A DNA stretch of 64,000 nucleotides, from positions 124,001 through 188,000 of the forward strand of contig NZ_BJYR01000009.1 of NCBI RefSeq assembly GCF_007991615.1, in the 5' to 3' direction. This document shows positions 1-8,714 of this stretch, piece by piece. The stretch is from Novosphingobium sediminis. GTDB lineage: Bacteria; Pseudomonadota; Alphaproteobacteria; Sphingomonadales; Sphingomonadaceae. The notes under the pieces are model-generated. The model was not told the origin of the DNA, made no database searches, and worked only from the letters and a program-made list of their open reading frames with translations. How positions within the stretch are numbered: the first letter of the stretch is position 1; each line of letters opens with the position of its first letter. A program made the position numbers and the translations under genes.

Positions 1-1383
1 GTTGCCCGATCCGCGCAAGTGGATGATCTCGCCGGTGCTGAAGGTGGCCCGCACCCCGTCGGTCGCGTCGATCAGGGCCGCCTCGCCCGCGAAGGCGCCG
101 AACAGCCGGGTCTGCAGCGCCAGCTGCTCCTCGCGCGATCCTGCCTGCAACATGGTGAAGAGCCGCTGGCCGAGCGTTGGCGGAAATTCCTTCAGTCGGT
201 CGCTGAAGGTGAAGCGCTGCGGCAGACTGGCCAACTGTTCGGAAACGCTGCCACCGGGCGCTGTCAGCACCAGCAGGATCGGCAGCACCGCGTCGCGCGT
301 CTCCAGCGCGGCCGTTGTCGTGCCGTTGGCGCCAGTGATATCCGAACCGAGCAGGAAGCCGCCGTTCGCCTCGTATCCGCACACCACGTCGGACGGTGCG
401 GCTTGTTCCTCGCGCATCGCGGCGATCACATAGGGTGAGCCGATCCGAGTGCGGCGGCAGCGGGGGAAGCGGCCCGAAAGCTCGAGCGCGGTATTGCTGC
501 TCACCGGCGTCACGACCTTCGTCGCCCCCACGCGCGCTGCCGAAAGAATGCCAAGCACGTCGCCGCGCAGCCATGTTCCGTGCTCGTCAGCCAGCAAGGG
601 ACGATCGGAATCGCCATCGGTGGAAACGATCGCATCGAATGTTCCGCTGCTTGCCCAATCGCGCGCGAGCACCACATCCTCGTCGCGGATCGCTTCGGTA
701 TCGACCGGGATGAAGCTGTCCGAACGCCCGAGCAGCGCGATCTCCGCGCCGAGTTCGCGCACGATCCGGGCGAGGAGATCGCGGCCAACCGCCGAATGCT
801 GGTAGATTCCGATGCGCTTGCCGCTGAGCGAACCCGCGCCGAAATGATCGATGTAGCGCTGGACATAGGCGGCCTCGACATCGGTGACCGGGGGCAGCGT
901 TTCCGCCTCCGCCAGCATGCCGGCTGCCGTAAACGTGCCGTCCGGCGAGGTGACCGGCTGGGCGGCCATGCCCGCCTCGTCCGTCTTCAGCACCTCGCCG
1001 GAGGGGCGGTAGAACTTGATGCCGTTGCGGTCCGCAGGAATATGGCTGCCCGTCACCATCAGGCTGGGGATGCCCTCGGCAAAGCTGAACAGCGCCAGCG
1101 CCGGTGTCGGCACATAGCCGCAGAACACGGGCACGCCGCCCTGATCGCGCACCGCCCGCGCGCAGGCGGCGAGAATCCGCGGTGAGCTTGGGCGCAGATC
1201 TCCGGCCAGCGCGACCCGCCCACCGGCCGCGAATTCACCCAGCCCGGCAAGGTAGGAAAGGAAGCCCCGCGTATAGCCGTAGCAGACCCGGTCCGTCATC
1301 GCGGCGACGGTGCCGCGGGCGCCGCTCGTGCCGAAAGCGACACCGCTTTCGGCCATGAGGTCCTTCACCGTGATCTGCGCCAT
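1..1383 (-). CDS. Phosphomannomutase / phosphoglucomutase family, 3' end cut by window edge
   Basis: Alpha-D-phosphohexomutase that moves a phosphate between C6 and C1 of a hexose, probably mannose, supplying GDP-mannose and envelope polysaccharide pathways in the cytoplasm. 461 residues are visible from the ATG at 1383. Family landmarks in order: an FGTSGARG start near residue 17, the phosphoserine loop TGSHIPADRNG with the active serine near residue 113, the metal-binding loop DGDSDR near residue 256, and the sugar-binding loop GYEANGGF near residue 337. The open frame leaves the window at RGSGN, the beginning of the C-terminal phosphate-binding loop, so only the last few dozen residues are missing. 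A GAGAAA stretch just upstream may be the ribosome site. It is divergent from the cyclic-nucleotide-binding gene. Family assignment is secure; mannose versus glucose specificity is inference. Confidence 0.9.
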   Translation of the reverse strand, partial: MAQITVKDLMAESGVAFGTSGARGTVAAMTDRVCYGYTRGFLSYLAGLGEFAAGGRVALAGDLRPSSPRILAACARAVRDQGGVPVFCGYVPTPALALFSFAEGIPSLMVTGSHIPADRNGIKFYRPSGEVLKTDEAGMAAQPVTSPDGTFTAAGMLAEAETLPPVTDVEAAYVQRYIDHFGAGSLSGKRIGIYQHSAVGRDLLARIVRELGAEIALLGRSDSFIPVDTEAIRDEDVVLARDWASSGTFDAIVSTDGDSDRPLLADEHGTWLRGDVLGILSAARVGATKVVTPVSSNTALELSGRFPRCRRTRIGSPYVIAAMREEQAAPSDVVCGYEANGGFLLGSDITGANGTTTAALETRDAVLPILLVLTAPGGSVSEQLASLPQRFTFSDRLKEFPPTLGQRLFTMLQAGSREEQLALQTRLFGAFAGEAALIDATDGVRATFSTGEIIHLRGSGN

Positions 1384-1523
1384 GCGAGTTTCTCGATCCC
1401 ATTCCGTGCGCGACGCTCTTCGCGCGGCCTGCGGCAAGGTTCAAGGCCGAACGCATCCGATCCGCCGCCGCACCGGACCAACCGGCCCTTCCGACACCAC
1501 CGTGCTTGCGCAGAAAGGCAGGA

Positions 1524-2570
1524 ATGGTAGGTTTGTTCCAGCGGAGCAGCATGGTGGAGAGCGTGATGCGGCTGCAGCAGGCTGGCGCGCCAGTCGTGAT
1601 CGGCCGCTCATTGGCGCTCGATCCGGCGGCGATGGACGAACTTTCTCGCGCGGGAGATCCCTTCGCCCTCGAAAAAGGTGATCTGCTGTTTCGGCAGGGC
1701 GGGCCCGCCGATGCCGCCTATCTGCTCACCGAGGGCGCGCTGCAGGTCGCGACGCGCATTCCCGGCGATGAACTGACGGCGATCAGCACGGTCATGCCCG
1801 GCGATGTGGTCGGGGAATTCGCCCTGCTTGATGATCGGCCCCGCTCGGCAAGCGTCCGCGCGGTCGAGCCCAGCGCTGGCCTGCGCATTCCGCGCGTCCG
1901 CATCCAGGCGCTGGTGGCCGATGGCTGGCCGCCCGCTCTTGCACTCTTCGCGGCGGTCTGCCGGCTCATGGCCGGCCGCATCCGCCAGGGCGTGGAGCGC
2001 ATTGCCGATGCTGCGGATTTCGAACCCAGCGCGCTGCGCAGGTTCGGGGCAGGCCCTCCGCCGGGCGCGGTGGAGGCAGGCGACCTTGCCGCCTTGATTG
2101 CGGGGGTGCCGCGTCTTGCCGAATGGACGGCGCACGCTGGCGGGATCGCCGGCATCGCCGCGTGGCAGCACGTTGCCAAAGGCGGCGCGGTGCTCGTTCC
2201 GGGCGCAGCACCCGGCGCCATCCGGGTGGTGCTGCGCGGCGCCTTGCGCGCTGGAATCATGCGGGAAGGCGGGATCGAGCCGATCGCCATCCACGGCCCC
2301 GGCGAAATTGCCGGGCTGATTGCCGCGCTCGATGGGGCAGGCGAGCCGCTGGCCATCGAAGCGGCCGAGGAAACGCTCATGCTCGCCATCCCTGCCGCGC
2401 GATTGGCAGCGCTCGCCACCGATCCGGCCCCGCTGGCCCGCGCCCTGATGGCCGTCATCGGGCGGCAACTCGTGCTCGAACACGTTCGCGCCAATCGCCA
2501 CCTCGGGCGCATCACCGCGCTCGAACGCTTCAACGCCGCCGGGGAGGCCAGCGCATGTGCCGCATCCTGA
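1524..2570 (+). CDS. Protein with two cyclic-nucleotide-binding-like domains, no output domain
   Basis: 348 residues from the ATG at 1524, which has AGGCAGGA directly upstream; a TTG at 1506 is possible but has no ribosome site. The N-terminal half (about residues 25–150) is a cNMP-binding jelly roll with a recognisable phosphate-binding cassette, GEFALLDDRPRSASVRA at residues 97–113. The second half (about residues 200–320) has the same strand pattern but a degenerate cassette. No helix-turn-helix, kinase, channel or cyclase segment is visible, so this is not a standard CRP-type regulator. The stop lies inside the next gene, a class II glutamine amidotransferase (16-base overlap), which implies coupled translation. 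A nucleotide-sensing partner for that enzyme is inference. The ligand cannot be told from the sequence. Confidence 0.8.
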   Translation: MVGLFQRSSMVESVMRLQQAGAPVVIGRSLALDPAAMDELSRAGDPFALEKGDLLFRQGGPADAAYLLTEGALQVATRIPGDELTAISTVMPGDVVGEFALLDDRPRSASVRAVEPSAGLRIPRVRIQALVADGWPPALALFAAVCRLMAGRIRQGVERIADAADFEPSALRRFGAGPPPGAVEAGDLAALIAGVPRLAEWTAHAGGIAGIAAWQHVAKGGAVLVPGAAPGAIRVVLRGALRAGIMREGGIEPIAIHGPGEIAGLIAALDGAGEPLAIEAAEETLMLAIPAARLAALATDPAPLARALMAVIGRQLVLEHVRANRHLGRITALERFNAAGEASACAAS

Positions 2571-3469
2571 GCTACCTTGGCGAGCCGGTGCTACTCGACC
2601 ATCTGCTGTATGCCCCCGATTCCTCGCTGCTCAACCAGACGATAAGCGCGCAGATGCTGGCCATGCTCAACCTCGCAGGCTTCGGGATGACCGCATGGGA
2701 TCCCTCGAGCCACGAACCCGCAGCACCGTTCCGCTATCGCACGACGCAGGTTGCGCTGTTCGATCGCAATCTCAAGGCGCTCGCCAGCAAGCTCAGGGTG
2801 GCGGGGCTCCTCGCTCACATCCGCGGGGTGCCGTACAATTCCAGCGTGCAAATCAACGAGCAGAACGTGCACCCGTTCCGCTTCGAAGGAGTGCCGCTGG
2901 CCATGGCCCACAATGGCGATCTCGCCGGCTTCCGCGAGATGCGGTTTGAGCTGGCCAGCCATGTAAAGCCTGAATTCGCGCACCAGATCCAGGGGTCAAC
3001 CGACAGCGAATGGATCTATGCACTCACGGTCTCGGCGCTGGAAGATCCCTACCGGGTGAACGAGCCCGAGGCGATCCTCGCGGCGATCCGCCATGCGCTC
3101 GCCCTGATCCGCGCCGCGCGAGAACGGCATGGCGTGACGCGCAGTTCCTCGGCCAACCTTATCTTCTGCGACGGGGTGAACCTCATCGCCGCGCGTTTTA
3201 CCTTCGATTTTGGCCGGTTCGCGGCGGGGGCGCTGCAGGGCAGCACCAACTTCCTCAGCATGTGGTACACCTTCGGGCGCGATTACGGCCTGCACGATGA
3301 CGAATGGAAACTGGTCGGCGGCGCGCAGGCGGCAGACAGCGTGATCGTCGCGTCCGAACCGCTCACCCGCGACTTCGCAACGTGGATCGAGGTACCCGAA
3401 TACGCCGCGCTGGTGGTGCGCTCGGAGGGCACGCGCCGCCGGGTCGAAACCCACGCGCTCGAAGTCTAG
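2555..3469 (+). CDS. Class II glutamine amidotransferase (YafJ-like)
   Basis: 304 residues beginning MCRILSYLGEP. Removal of Met1 would expose Cys2, the N-terminal nucleophile that class II (Ntn) glutaminases use to release ammonia from glutamine. Further family landmarks are the FRYRTTQVALF and HIRGVPYNSS stretches, the oxyanion-loop segment MAHNGDLAGF, and STDSEW, which resembles the GSTDSE motif of YafJ/GatD-like proteins. No synthetase domain is fused, so the acceptor substrate is unknown. The start lies within the 3' end of the cyclic-nucleotide-binding gene in another frame, an arrangement typical of translational coupling. Its stop shares bases with the stop of the convergent acetyltransferase gene. 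Confidence 0.85.
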   Translation: MCRILSYLGEPVLLDHLLYAPDSSLLNQTISAQMLAMLNLAGFGMTAWDPSSHEPAAPFRYRTTQVALFDRNLKALASKLRVAGLLAHIRGVPYNSSVQINEQNVHPFRFEGVPLAMAHNGDLAGFREMRFELASHVKPEFAHQIQGSTDSEWIYALTVSALEDPYRVNEPEAILAAIRHALALIRAARERHGVTRSSSANLIFCDGVNLIAARFTFDFGRFAAGALQGSTNFLSMWYTFGRDYGLHDDEWKLVGGAQAADSVIVASEPLTRDFATWIEVPEYAALVVRSEGTRRRVETHALEV

Positions 3470-4002
3470 AGCGGCTTGCCCATGCGGATGATGGGAACCA
3501 CGACACCCTCGCGCGAGGTTGCCTCTACCGCTTCGATCTCCGTGTAACCGCACACCTCGTAGAGCGGCCTCCCGGCGAGCGTTGCCATCAGCTCCACCTT
3601 GTGAAAGCCGGCCGCGCGCGCGGCATCTTCGCACAGCGCCATGATCCGCTTGCCGATGCCGCGCCGGGCGTGGGCGGGATCGACATACATCGCTCGGATC
3701 TTGGCGGCATCCTTGGCCGGATCGAGCGGCAGCGGCTCGCGCGCGACGATGCTGTCGTCGCCGCCGAACAGCGTCGCCCGCCAGCTCCAACCCCCGCAAC
3801 CGACCAGCGCGCCTTGATCCAGAATCATGAAGTAGGTGCGGTCCTTCACCAGCTGGGTGTCGAGCCCCATGATCTGGTGGCTGGCGGTCACCTGCTCCGG
3901 CGTGAGGAAGCCGCGCTGCAACTCTTCGATCGCGCGCGTCATCAGCGCGCGCAGGCGCGGTAGGTCTGCCTCCGTGGCCAGTGCGTGCGCGAACTCGCCC
4001 AA
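3466..4002 (-). CDS. GNAT family N-acetyltransferase
   Basis: About 178 residues. It carries the GNAT acetyl-CoA-binding motif A: MYVDPAHARRGIGKRIM, an R/QxxGxG/A-type loop, followed by the C-terminal HKVELMATLAGRPLYEVCGY block in which the tyrosine is the usual general acid. An N-terminal ATEADLPRLRALM segment matches the common first helix. Start choice: an ATG-initiated frame would begin at 4065, inside the preceding transpeptidase gene. A TTG at 4002, one base after that gene's stop, gives the usual GNAT N-terminus and is preferred. It is the last gene of the minus-strand run receptor–transpeptidase–acetyltransferase. The substrate is unknown. Confidence 0.8.
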   Translation of the reverse strand: MGEFAHALATEADLPRLRALMTRAIEELQRGFLTPEQVTASHQIMGLDTQLVKDRTYFMILDQGALVGCGGWSWRATLFGGDDSIVAREPLPLDPAKDAAKIRAMYVDPAHARRGIGKRIMALCEDAARAAGFHKVELMATLAGRPLYEVCGYTEIEAVEATSREGVVVPIIRMGKPL

Positions 4003-4003
4003 C

Positions 4004-5728
4004 TCAGTACCCGGCGACGCTGCCCACCGGCAGGCGCGGATCGATCGCGCCATAGAGCCGGTCATGGCCTACGGGGGGCTTGCCCAGCGCAGGCCCACCG
4101 ACGAGGATCGCGGCGATCTGGTTCCAGTAGTCCATCGCCGCCAGCTTGTGCCCCTTGGCCTCCAGCGCGGCGCGGGTTTCAGCGCTCAGCGCGTTGGGTT
4201 CCATGAAGATCACGTCGGGCAGCCACTGCGCATGAATGCGCGAGGCATCGGTCGCTTCGGTGATCGTCATGCCGTGGTCGATCGCGTTGAGCATGACCTG
4301 CAGCACCCCGGTCGGGATATGGCTGCCGCCGGGGGTGCCGACCACCATTGCCAGCTTGCCGTCCTTGGTCACGATCGTCGGCGTCATCGAGGAAAGCGGC
4401 CGCTTGCCCGGCGCGATGGCGTTGTTGGTGCCCTCGACAAGGCCGTACATGTTGGGCTCGCCGGGCTTGGACGAGAAATCGTCCATCTCGTCGTTGAGCA
4501 GGATGCCGGTGCCGTCTGCCGTCACCCGCGCGCCGAACCAGTCGTTGAGCGTGTAGGTGAGCGAGACGGCGTTGCCCGCCGCGTCGACGATCGAGAAATG
4601 CGTGGTGCTGGCGCCTTCGTGGCCCGTGCCCGGCACGCCGAGCGAGACGGACGGTGTGGCCTTGTCCGCGCTGATTCCGGTGCGCAGGCTGGCCGCATAA
4701 TCGGGCGAGATCAGCTTTGCGACATCGGCCTTCACGAAGCCCGGATCGCCAAGGCTCACGTTGCGATCATGGAACGAGTGGCGCAGCGCTTCGGTGAGGT
4801 AGTGGATGTTCTGCGCCGAATGCCAGCCGAGTTCGCCCATCGGATAGGCGGAGAGGATGTTCAGCGTCTCGCACACCACCACGCCGCCCGAGCTCGGCGG
4901 CGGGGCGGAGATGATGTGATAGCCGCGGTAGTCGCATTCGAGCGGCGCGCGCTCGATGGCGCGATAGGCGGCAAAGTCGGCCTTGGTGAGGATGCCGCCA
5001 TGCGCCTTGCTCGAGGCTGCGATCTTCTCGGCGATCTCGCCCTTGTAGAACGCGTCGGCGCCCTTGTCGGCGATCAGCTGGAGCATGCGGCCAAGATCGG
5101 CCTGCACGAAGCGGTGGCCCTTTTCCCAGGGCTTGCCGCCATCAAGGAAGATCGCCGCGCTGGCCGGGTCCTTGGCGAAATCCTCGGCCCCTTCGGCAAG
5201 AAACGTGGCATCGCCCTGATCCATCACGAAGCCATCGCGCGCGAGGCTGATGGCGGAGGCCATCAGGCGGGCGCGGGGCAGCGTGCCGAACTTCTCGCGC
5301 GCCAGTTCGAGGCCTGCGACAGTGCCCGGCACGCCGACCGCCTTGTGCCCGCGCGTCGAAAGCAGCGGGATCACCTTGCCGGCCTTGTCCTGATACATCG
5401 TCGGCGTCGCGGCGTCCGGCGCGGTCTCGCGGAAGTCGATGAAGCTGGTGCGGCCATCGGCAAAGCGAACCGTCATGAACCCGCCGCCGCCGATGTTGCC
5501 GGCCTCGGGGAACGTCACCGCCAGCGCATAGGCGACCGCGATCGCGGCATCGACGGCATTGCCGCCTTCCTTCAGCACCTCGACCCCGGCATCGCTTGCG
5601 AGCCGGTGCGCGGATACGACCATGCCGTGCTCGGCGCCCACCGGCACTTGCGATGCGGCCTGCAGGCTGGTGCTCGATACGAGGGAAAGCGCCGCAAGCG
5701 CGGCAATGGCTGTCGTACGCAAGGTCAT
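4004..5728 (-). CDS. ggt: Gamma-glutamyltranspeptidase precursor, secreted
   Basis: 574 residues starting at MTLRTTAIAA, with GAGAGGAA upstream. An N-terminal signal peptide (hydrophobic to about residue 22, Ala-X-Ala region near 24) sends it to the periplasm. The enzyme hydrolyses or transfers the gamma-glutamyl group of glutathione and related peptides. It matures by self-cleavage at the threonine of the TTHFSIVD motif, here Thr375, giving a large and a small subunit; the downstream TYTLNDWFG and GTPGGSHIPT motifs of the small subunit are present. The fit to the family is full length and intact. It lies 106 bases downstream of the TonB-dependent receptor, with a terminator between them, so it may have its own promoter. 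Pairing with the receptor suggests peptide or glutathione scavenging (inference). Confidence 0.95.
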   Translation of the reverse strand: MTLRTTAIAALAALSLVSSTSLQAASQVPVGAEHGMVVSAHRLASDAGVEVLKEGGNAVDAAIAVAYALAVTFPEAGNIGGGGFMTVRFADGRTSFIDFRETAPDAATPTMYQDKAGKVIPLLSTRGHKAVGVPGTVAGLELAREKFGTLPRARLMASAISLARDGFVMDQGDATFLAEGAEDFAKDPASAAIFLDGGKPWEKGHRFVQADLGRMLQLIADKGADAFYKGEIAEKIAASSKAHGGILTKADFAAYRAIERAPLECDYRGYHIISAPPPSSGGVVVCETLNILSAYPMGELGWHSAQNIHYLTEALRHSFHDRNVSLGDPGFVKADVAKLISPDYAASLRTGISADKATPSVSLGVPGTGHEGASTTHFSIVDAAGNAVSLTYTLNDWFGARVTADGTGILLNDEMDDFSSKPGEPNMYGLVEGTNNAIAPGKRPLSSMTPTIVTKDGKLAMVVGTPGGSHIPTGVLQVMLNAIDHGMTITEATDASRIHAQWLPDVIFMEPNALSAETRAALEAKGHKLAAMDYWNQIAAILVGGPALGKPPVGHDRLYGAIDPRLPVGSVAGY

Positions 5729-5780
5729 GGGTGGTTTTTCCTCTCGGCCTTCCTCTGCCTCTGCAGCGCCCAAAAGAAAA

Positions 5781-5808
5781 GGGCGGGGAAGCCGAAACTT
5801 CCCCGCCC
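5781..5808 (-). terminator. Rho-independent terminator after the TonB-dependent receptor gene
   Basis: A perfect 11-base-pair GC-rich stem (5781–5791 with 5798–5808) closes a 6-base loop. Read on the minus strand it is followed by TTTTCTTTT (5772–5780). It sits 27 bases past the receptor stop and before the transpeptidase start, so it should end or attenuate receptor transcription. Confidence 0.85.
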
Positions 5809-5834
5809 GATCCGTTTGGCCAAACCGGCCTATA

Positions 5835-8507
5835 TCAATATTTGACGCGAGCCCGGACGTACCAGAAGCCGCCGTTGAAGCCGAACGGACCGCCGTTACG
5901 CGGATAGATCTGGCCGTCGCCGGTGCTGTTGGTCAGCGTGTAGATCGGATTCGAGGTCGAAGCCTTGATCCGGTCGGGCTTGGTGTTGAAGATGTTGTTG
6001 CCACCCACGGTCAGCGTGAAGTTGTCCATGAAGGTGTAGCTCACGTCCATGTCGGCCGTGACCTTGGCACCGAATTCCTGACCCGGATAGTCGGTGTCCG
6101 CGCGCCACTTGCCGAAGTAACGACCCGCAGCACCGATCGAGAAGTTGCCCAGCGTCCAGTTGCCCTGGAGGTTGAGGCGGTGCTTCGGCGCAAGGTTTTC
6201 GGCGTCGATGATCTGCGACGGGCCAATGGCGGCCGGATCGAACTTCGTCACCTTGTTCTTGTTGTAGTTGTAGGCCAGCGTCAGGTTCAGCTTGCCGCCA
6301 GCGAGATCCGTCCGGTAGCTGCCCACCACGTCGACGCCGCGGGTGCGGATGTCGAGCGAGTTGGTGAAGTACTGGACATTGCCGCCTACGCCAACCGAGG
6401 CGAGCTCGGGCAGCGCGGCGATGTCGGACGCGCCGACAACGAACGACTTCGAGATGAAGATGCGATCGGTGACCTTGATCTGGTAGGCGTCAACCGTCAG
6501 CGTCAGCGCGCTGGTCGGCTGGAACACGAAGCCGAAGCCGAAGTTGTTCGACTTTTCAGGCTTGAGCGCCTTCGAGCCGAAGTACTTCGCGACGTCGCTG
6601 GTCACCGGGAACGTGCCGACCTGCACCGAGTTACCGGCGAGGAAGTTGGTCGTCAGCACCGCGGTGTTGTTCTGGCCCGGGGTCGGGGCGTGGAAGCCCG
6701 AACCAACGGTGGCACGCAGCGCGAACTCGTCAGTCACGTGGTAGATGCCGTTGAACTTGTAAACGAAACGGCCACCGAACGAATCGTAGTGTTCGTAGCG
6801 ACCGGCGGCACCGAGCGTGAGCTGCTTGGTGATGTCCGCTTCGGCGCCCACGTAGAAGCCGTAGCTCTTCTGGCGGCTGGTGCCTGCATACTTGGGCGAG
6901 GTGCCGCCGTAGCCGCTTGCCGCCGGATCGTAGGACGCGGTCTGCTCGATCTCCCCTTCGCCAACGATCGACGGGGCGTACACGCCCGGCGCGGTCTGGA
7001 CATAGAGGTTATGCGCGATCGCGTAGGGGCCTGCACCGTAGGACTGGAAGTCGCCTTCGGTCGAGGTGTAGGTCTCGCGGCGGTATTCCGCGCCGCCCGA
7101 GAACGTGATCGGGCTGGCGAGGCCAGCGTCGACTGCGTAAGTCAGGTCGAGGTTGGCGTCGAATTCCTTCTGGATCAGCTTGCCGAACTCGAAGCTCGTC
7201 TGCGAATCCTTGCCGAACGACGGGCTGATCGAGTTGTACATCGACAGGTCGAGCGAGTTGCGGCTCAGCGAGGCCGAGATGTCCCAGGTGAACGAGCTGT
7301 CGGTCTTGCCCTTCCAGCCCACGGTACCATAGGCCTCGTCGGTCCTGCCGACGAAGATCGGCGTGAAGCCGCCCGGGTAGATCGAGGTCAGGTTGAAGAC
7401 GTTGCCGTCCTTGACGTAGCCGCCAGCGGGGCAGGTCGGGTTACCAGCCGGGCACGGCGTGTTGTAGTAGGGAACCTGGAAGAAGTTGCGGCCACCGATG
7501 GTGCCGGTCTTCAGCTGGCCCGTGCCATCGTCGTATTCGAAGCTGCTCGAGCCCTGATACGATGAGCGGAAGTTGAAGCTCTGCTCGGCCTTGCTGTGCG
7601 CGAAGTTGCCGAAGCCGTAGACCTTGCTGTTGTCGGTCACGTCGTAGGCAGCGTTGACGACGGCCTTCCAGCCTTCGCTCGGCGAGTTGCCCCAGATCTG
7701 CGCGGGCAGCGGGTAGAACGGCAGCTTGTCGGCCAGATTCGGGTTTTCCGCGGCGAAGCGCGCGGCGATCGGGCGGGTCACACCGCGGCTGGTGCGGCCG
7801 TCGTTGTTGTATTCTGCCGAAACGTTGATGAAGCCGCGGTCCGACTTGAGGCCGGCGTTGCCTGCGATCTGGTAGCTGCGGCCGTCACCGGCATAGAACT
7901 GGCCGTAGCGACCGACGAGCTCGAAGCCGCCGTTGTCGCGCAAGCCGTAGTTCAGCACGCCCGCGATGGCGTCCGAACCGTACTGAGCGGTCGCGCCGTC
8001 GCGCAGCACTTCGAGGCCCTTGATCGCGATCGCGGGGATCGCCGAGATGTCGGGGCCCTGCGAACCGAACGAAAGGCCGGTGTCACCACCGTTGTAGACC
8101 TGCACGAGGGCCGAGCGGTTGTAGCGCTTGCCGTTGAGCATGACGAGCAGCTGGTCGCCCGGAAGGCCGCGCAGCGAAGGCGCGCGCACGAAGGTCGAGG
8201 CGTCCGAGATCGAGTTCTGGCCGACGAAGAACGACGGCACGAGGTTGCGGACCGAGTCCAGCAAGTTCGCGGTCGGCTGCGTCGTCAGGTCGGCAGCGCT
8301 GATCACGTCGATCGGCGAGGCCGAGTCAGCGACAGTGCGGTCGGTACGGCGGGTGCCGATGACCACGATGCTTTGCGCGGCGGCGGCGTCATCGGCCGGC
8401 GCGGCGGTTTCCTGCGCGAACGCCGCCTGCGGCGCAGCGACGCTACCAAAGGCAGCGGCCGAGGCCAGCAGTGCGCCACGCAGGGCGAGATTGGAGAACT
8501 TACGCAC
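5835..8507 (-). CDS. TonB-dependent outer membrane receptor
   Basis: 890 residues from a GTG at 8507, chosen because it opens a clean signal peptide (MRKFSNLALRGALLASAAAF, cleavage near AFAQE) and has an AGGGGGG stretch about ten bases upstream. After a short Ala-rich linker comes a TonB-box-like IVVIGTRR, then the plug domain (about residues 50–180) with LRGLPGDQLLVMLNGKRY and the plug end GLEVLRDGATAQYGSDAIAGVLNY. The rest is a 22-strand-type barrel ending in aromatic tyrosine (WYVRARVKY). A short loop with two cysteines (PCPAGNPTCPAGGY) lies near residue 355. It imports a large or scarce ligand using TonB energy; the ligand cannot be read from the sequence. The neighbouring transpeptidase suggests a peptide-like or glutathione-like substrate, but a siderophore is equally possible. 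Confidence 0.93.
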   Translation of the reverse strand: MRKFSNLALRGALLASAAAFGSVAAPQAAFAQETAAPADDAAAAQSIVVIGTRRTDRTVADSASPIDVISAADLTTQPTANLLDSVRNLVPSFFVGQNSISDASTFVRAPSLRGLPGDQLLVMLNGKRYNRSALVQVYNGGDTGLSFGSQGPDISAIPAIAIKGLEVLRDGATAQYGSDAIAGVLNYGLRDNGGFELVGRYGQFYAGDGRSYQIAGNAGLKSDRGFINVSAEYNNDGRTSRGVTRPIAARFAAENPNLADKLPFYPLPAQIWGNSPSEGWKAVVNAAYDVTDNSKVYGFGNFAHSKAEQSFNFRSSYQGSSSFEYDDGTGQLKTGTIGGRNFFQVPYYNTPCPAGNPTCPAGGYVKDGNVFNLTSIYPGGFTPIFVGRTDEAYGTVGWKGKTDSSFTWDISASLSRNSLDLSMYNSISPSFGKDSQTSFEFGKLIQKEFDANLDLTYAVDAGLASPITFSGGAEYRRETYTSTEGDFQSYGAGPYAIAHNLYVQTAPGVYAPSIVGEGEIEQTASYDPAASGYGGTSPKYAGTSRQKSYGFYVGAEADITKQLTLGAAGRYEHYDSFGGRFVYKFNGIYHVTDEFALRATVGSGFHAPTPGQNNTAVLTTNFLAGNSVQVGTFPVTSDVAKYFGSKALKPEKSNNFGFGFVFQPTSALTLTVDAYQIKVTDRIFISKSFVVGASDIAALPELASVGVGGNVQYFTNSLDIRTRGVDVVGSYRTDLAGGKLNLTLAYNYNKNKVTKFDPAAIGPSQIIDAENLAPKHRLNLQGNWTLGNFSIGAAGRYFGKWRADTDYPGQEFGAKVTADMDVSYTFMDNFTLTVGGNNIFNTKPDRIKASTSNPIYTLTNSTGDGQIYPRNGGPFGFNGGFWYVRARVKY

Positions 8508-8657
8508 GATAGGGTACCCCCCTGAATTGAGCAGCCGGGCGCAATTCCCCCCCAGCTGCCTGCGGTTGCAGTGAGCCGGGGATATTCTCTCGATTGAAAG
8601 TGTAAACAGCTTTGCAGGGCATTCGGGGTGCTGCACGTGCGAAACCGGCTGCTGTGT

Positions 8658-8705
8658 GACATTTTTGCTATTGTCGGTGCGACACTGCCACAGACATTTT
8701 TGCTA
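8658..8705 (-). promoter_or_regulatory. 13-bp direct repeat upstream of the TonB-dependent receptor
   Basis: GACATTTTTGCTA occurs exactly at 8658–8670 and again at 8693–8705, 35 bases apart start to start. Read on the minus strand it is TAGCAAAAATGTC, 150–200 bases upstream of the receptor's GTG start and just after the fusion-protein stop. Exact direct repeats of this kind, rotated about three helical turns, suit an activator or repressor. No factor can be named from sequence alone. Confidence 0.4.
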
Positions 8706-8714
8706 GGATTTTCA

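Noticed and set aside
5559..7565. 668-codon plus-strand frame opposite the TonB receptor
   Set aside because: It is antisense to a receptor with signal peptide, plug and barrel, and it has no recognisable motif.
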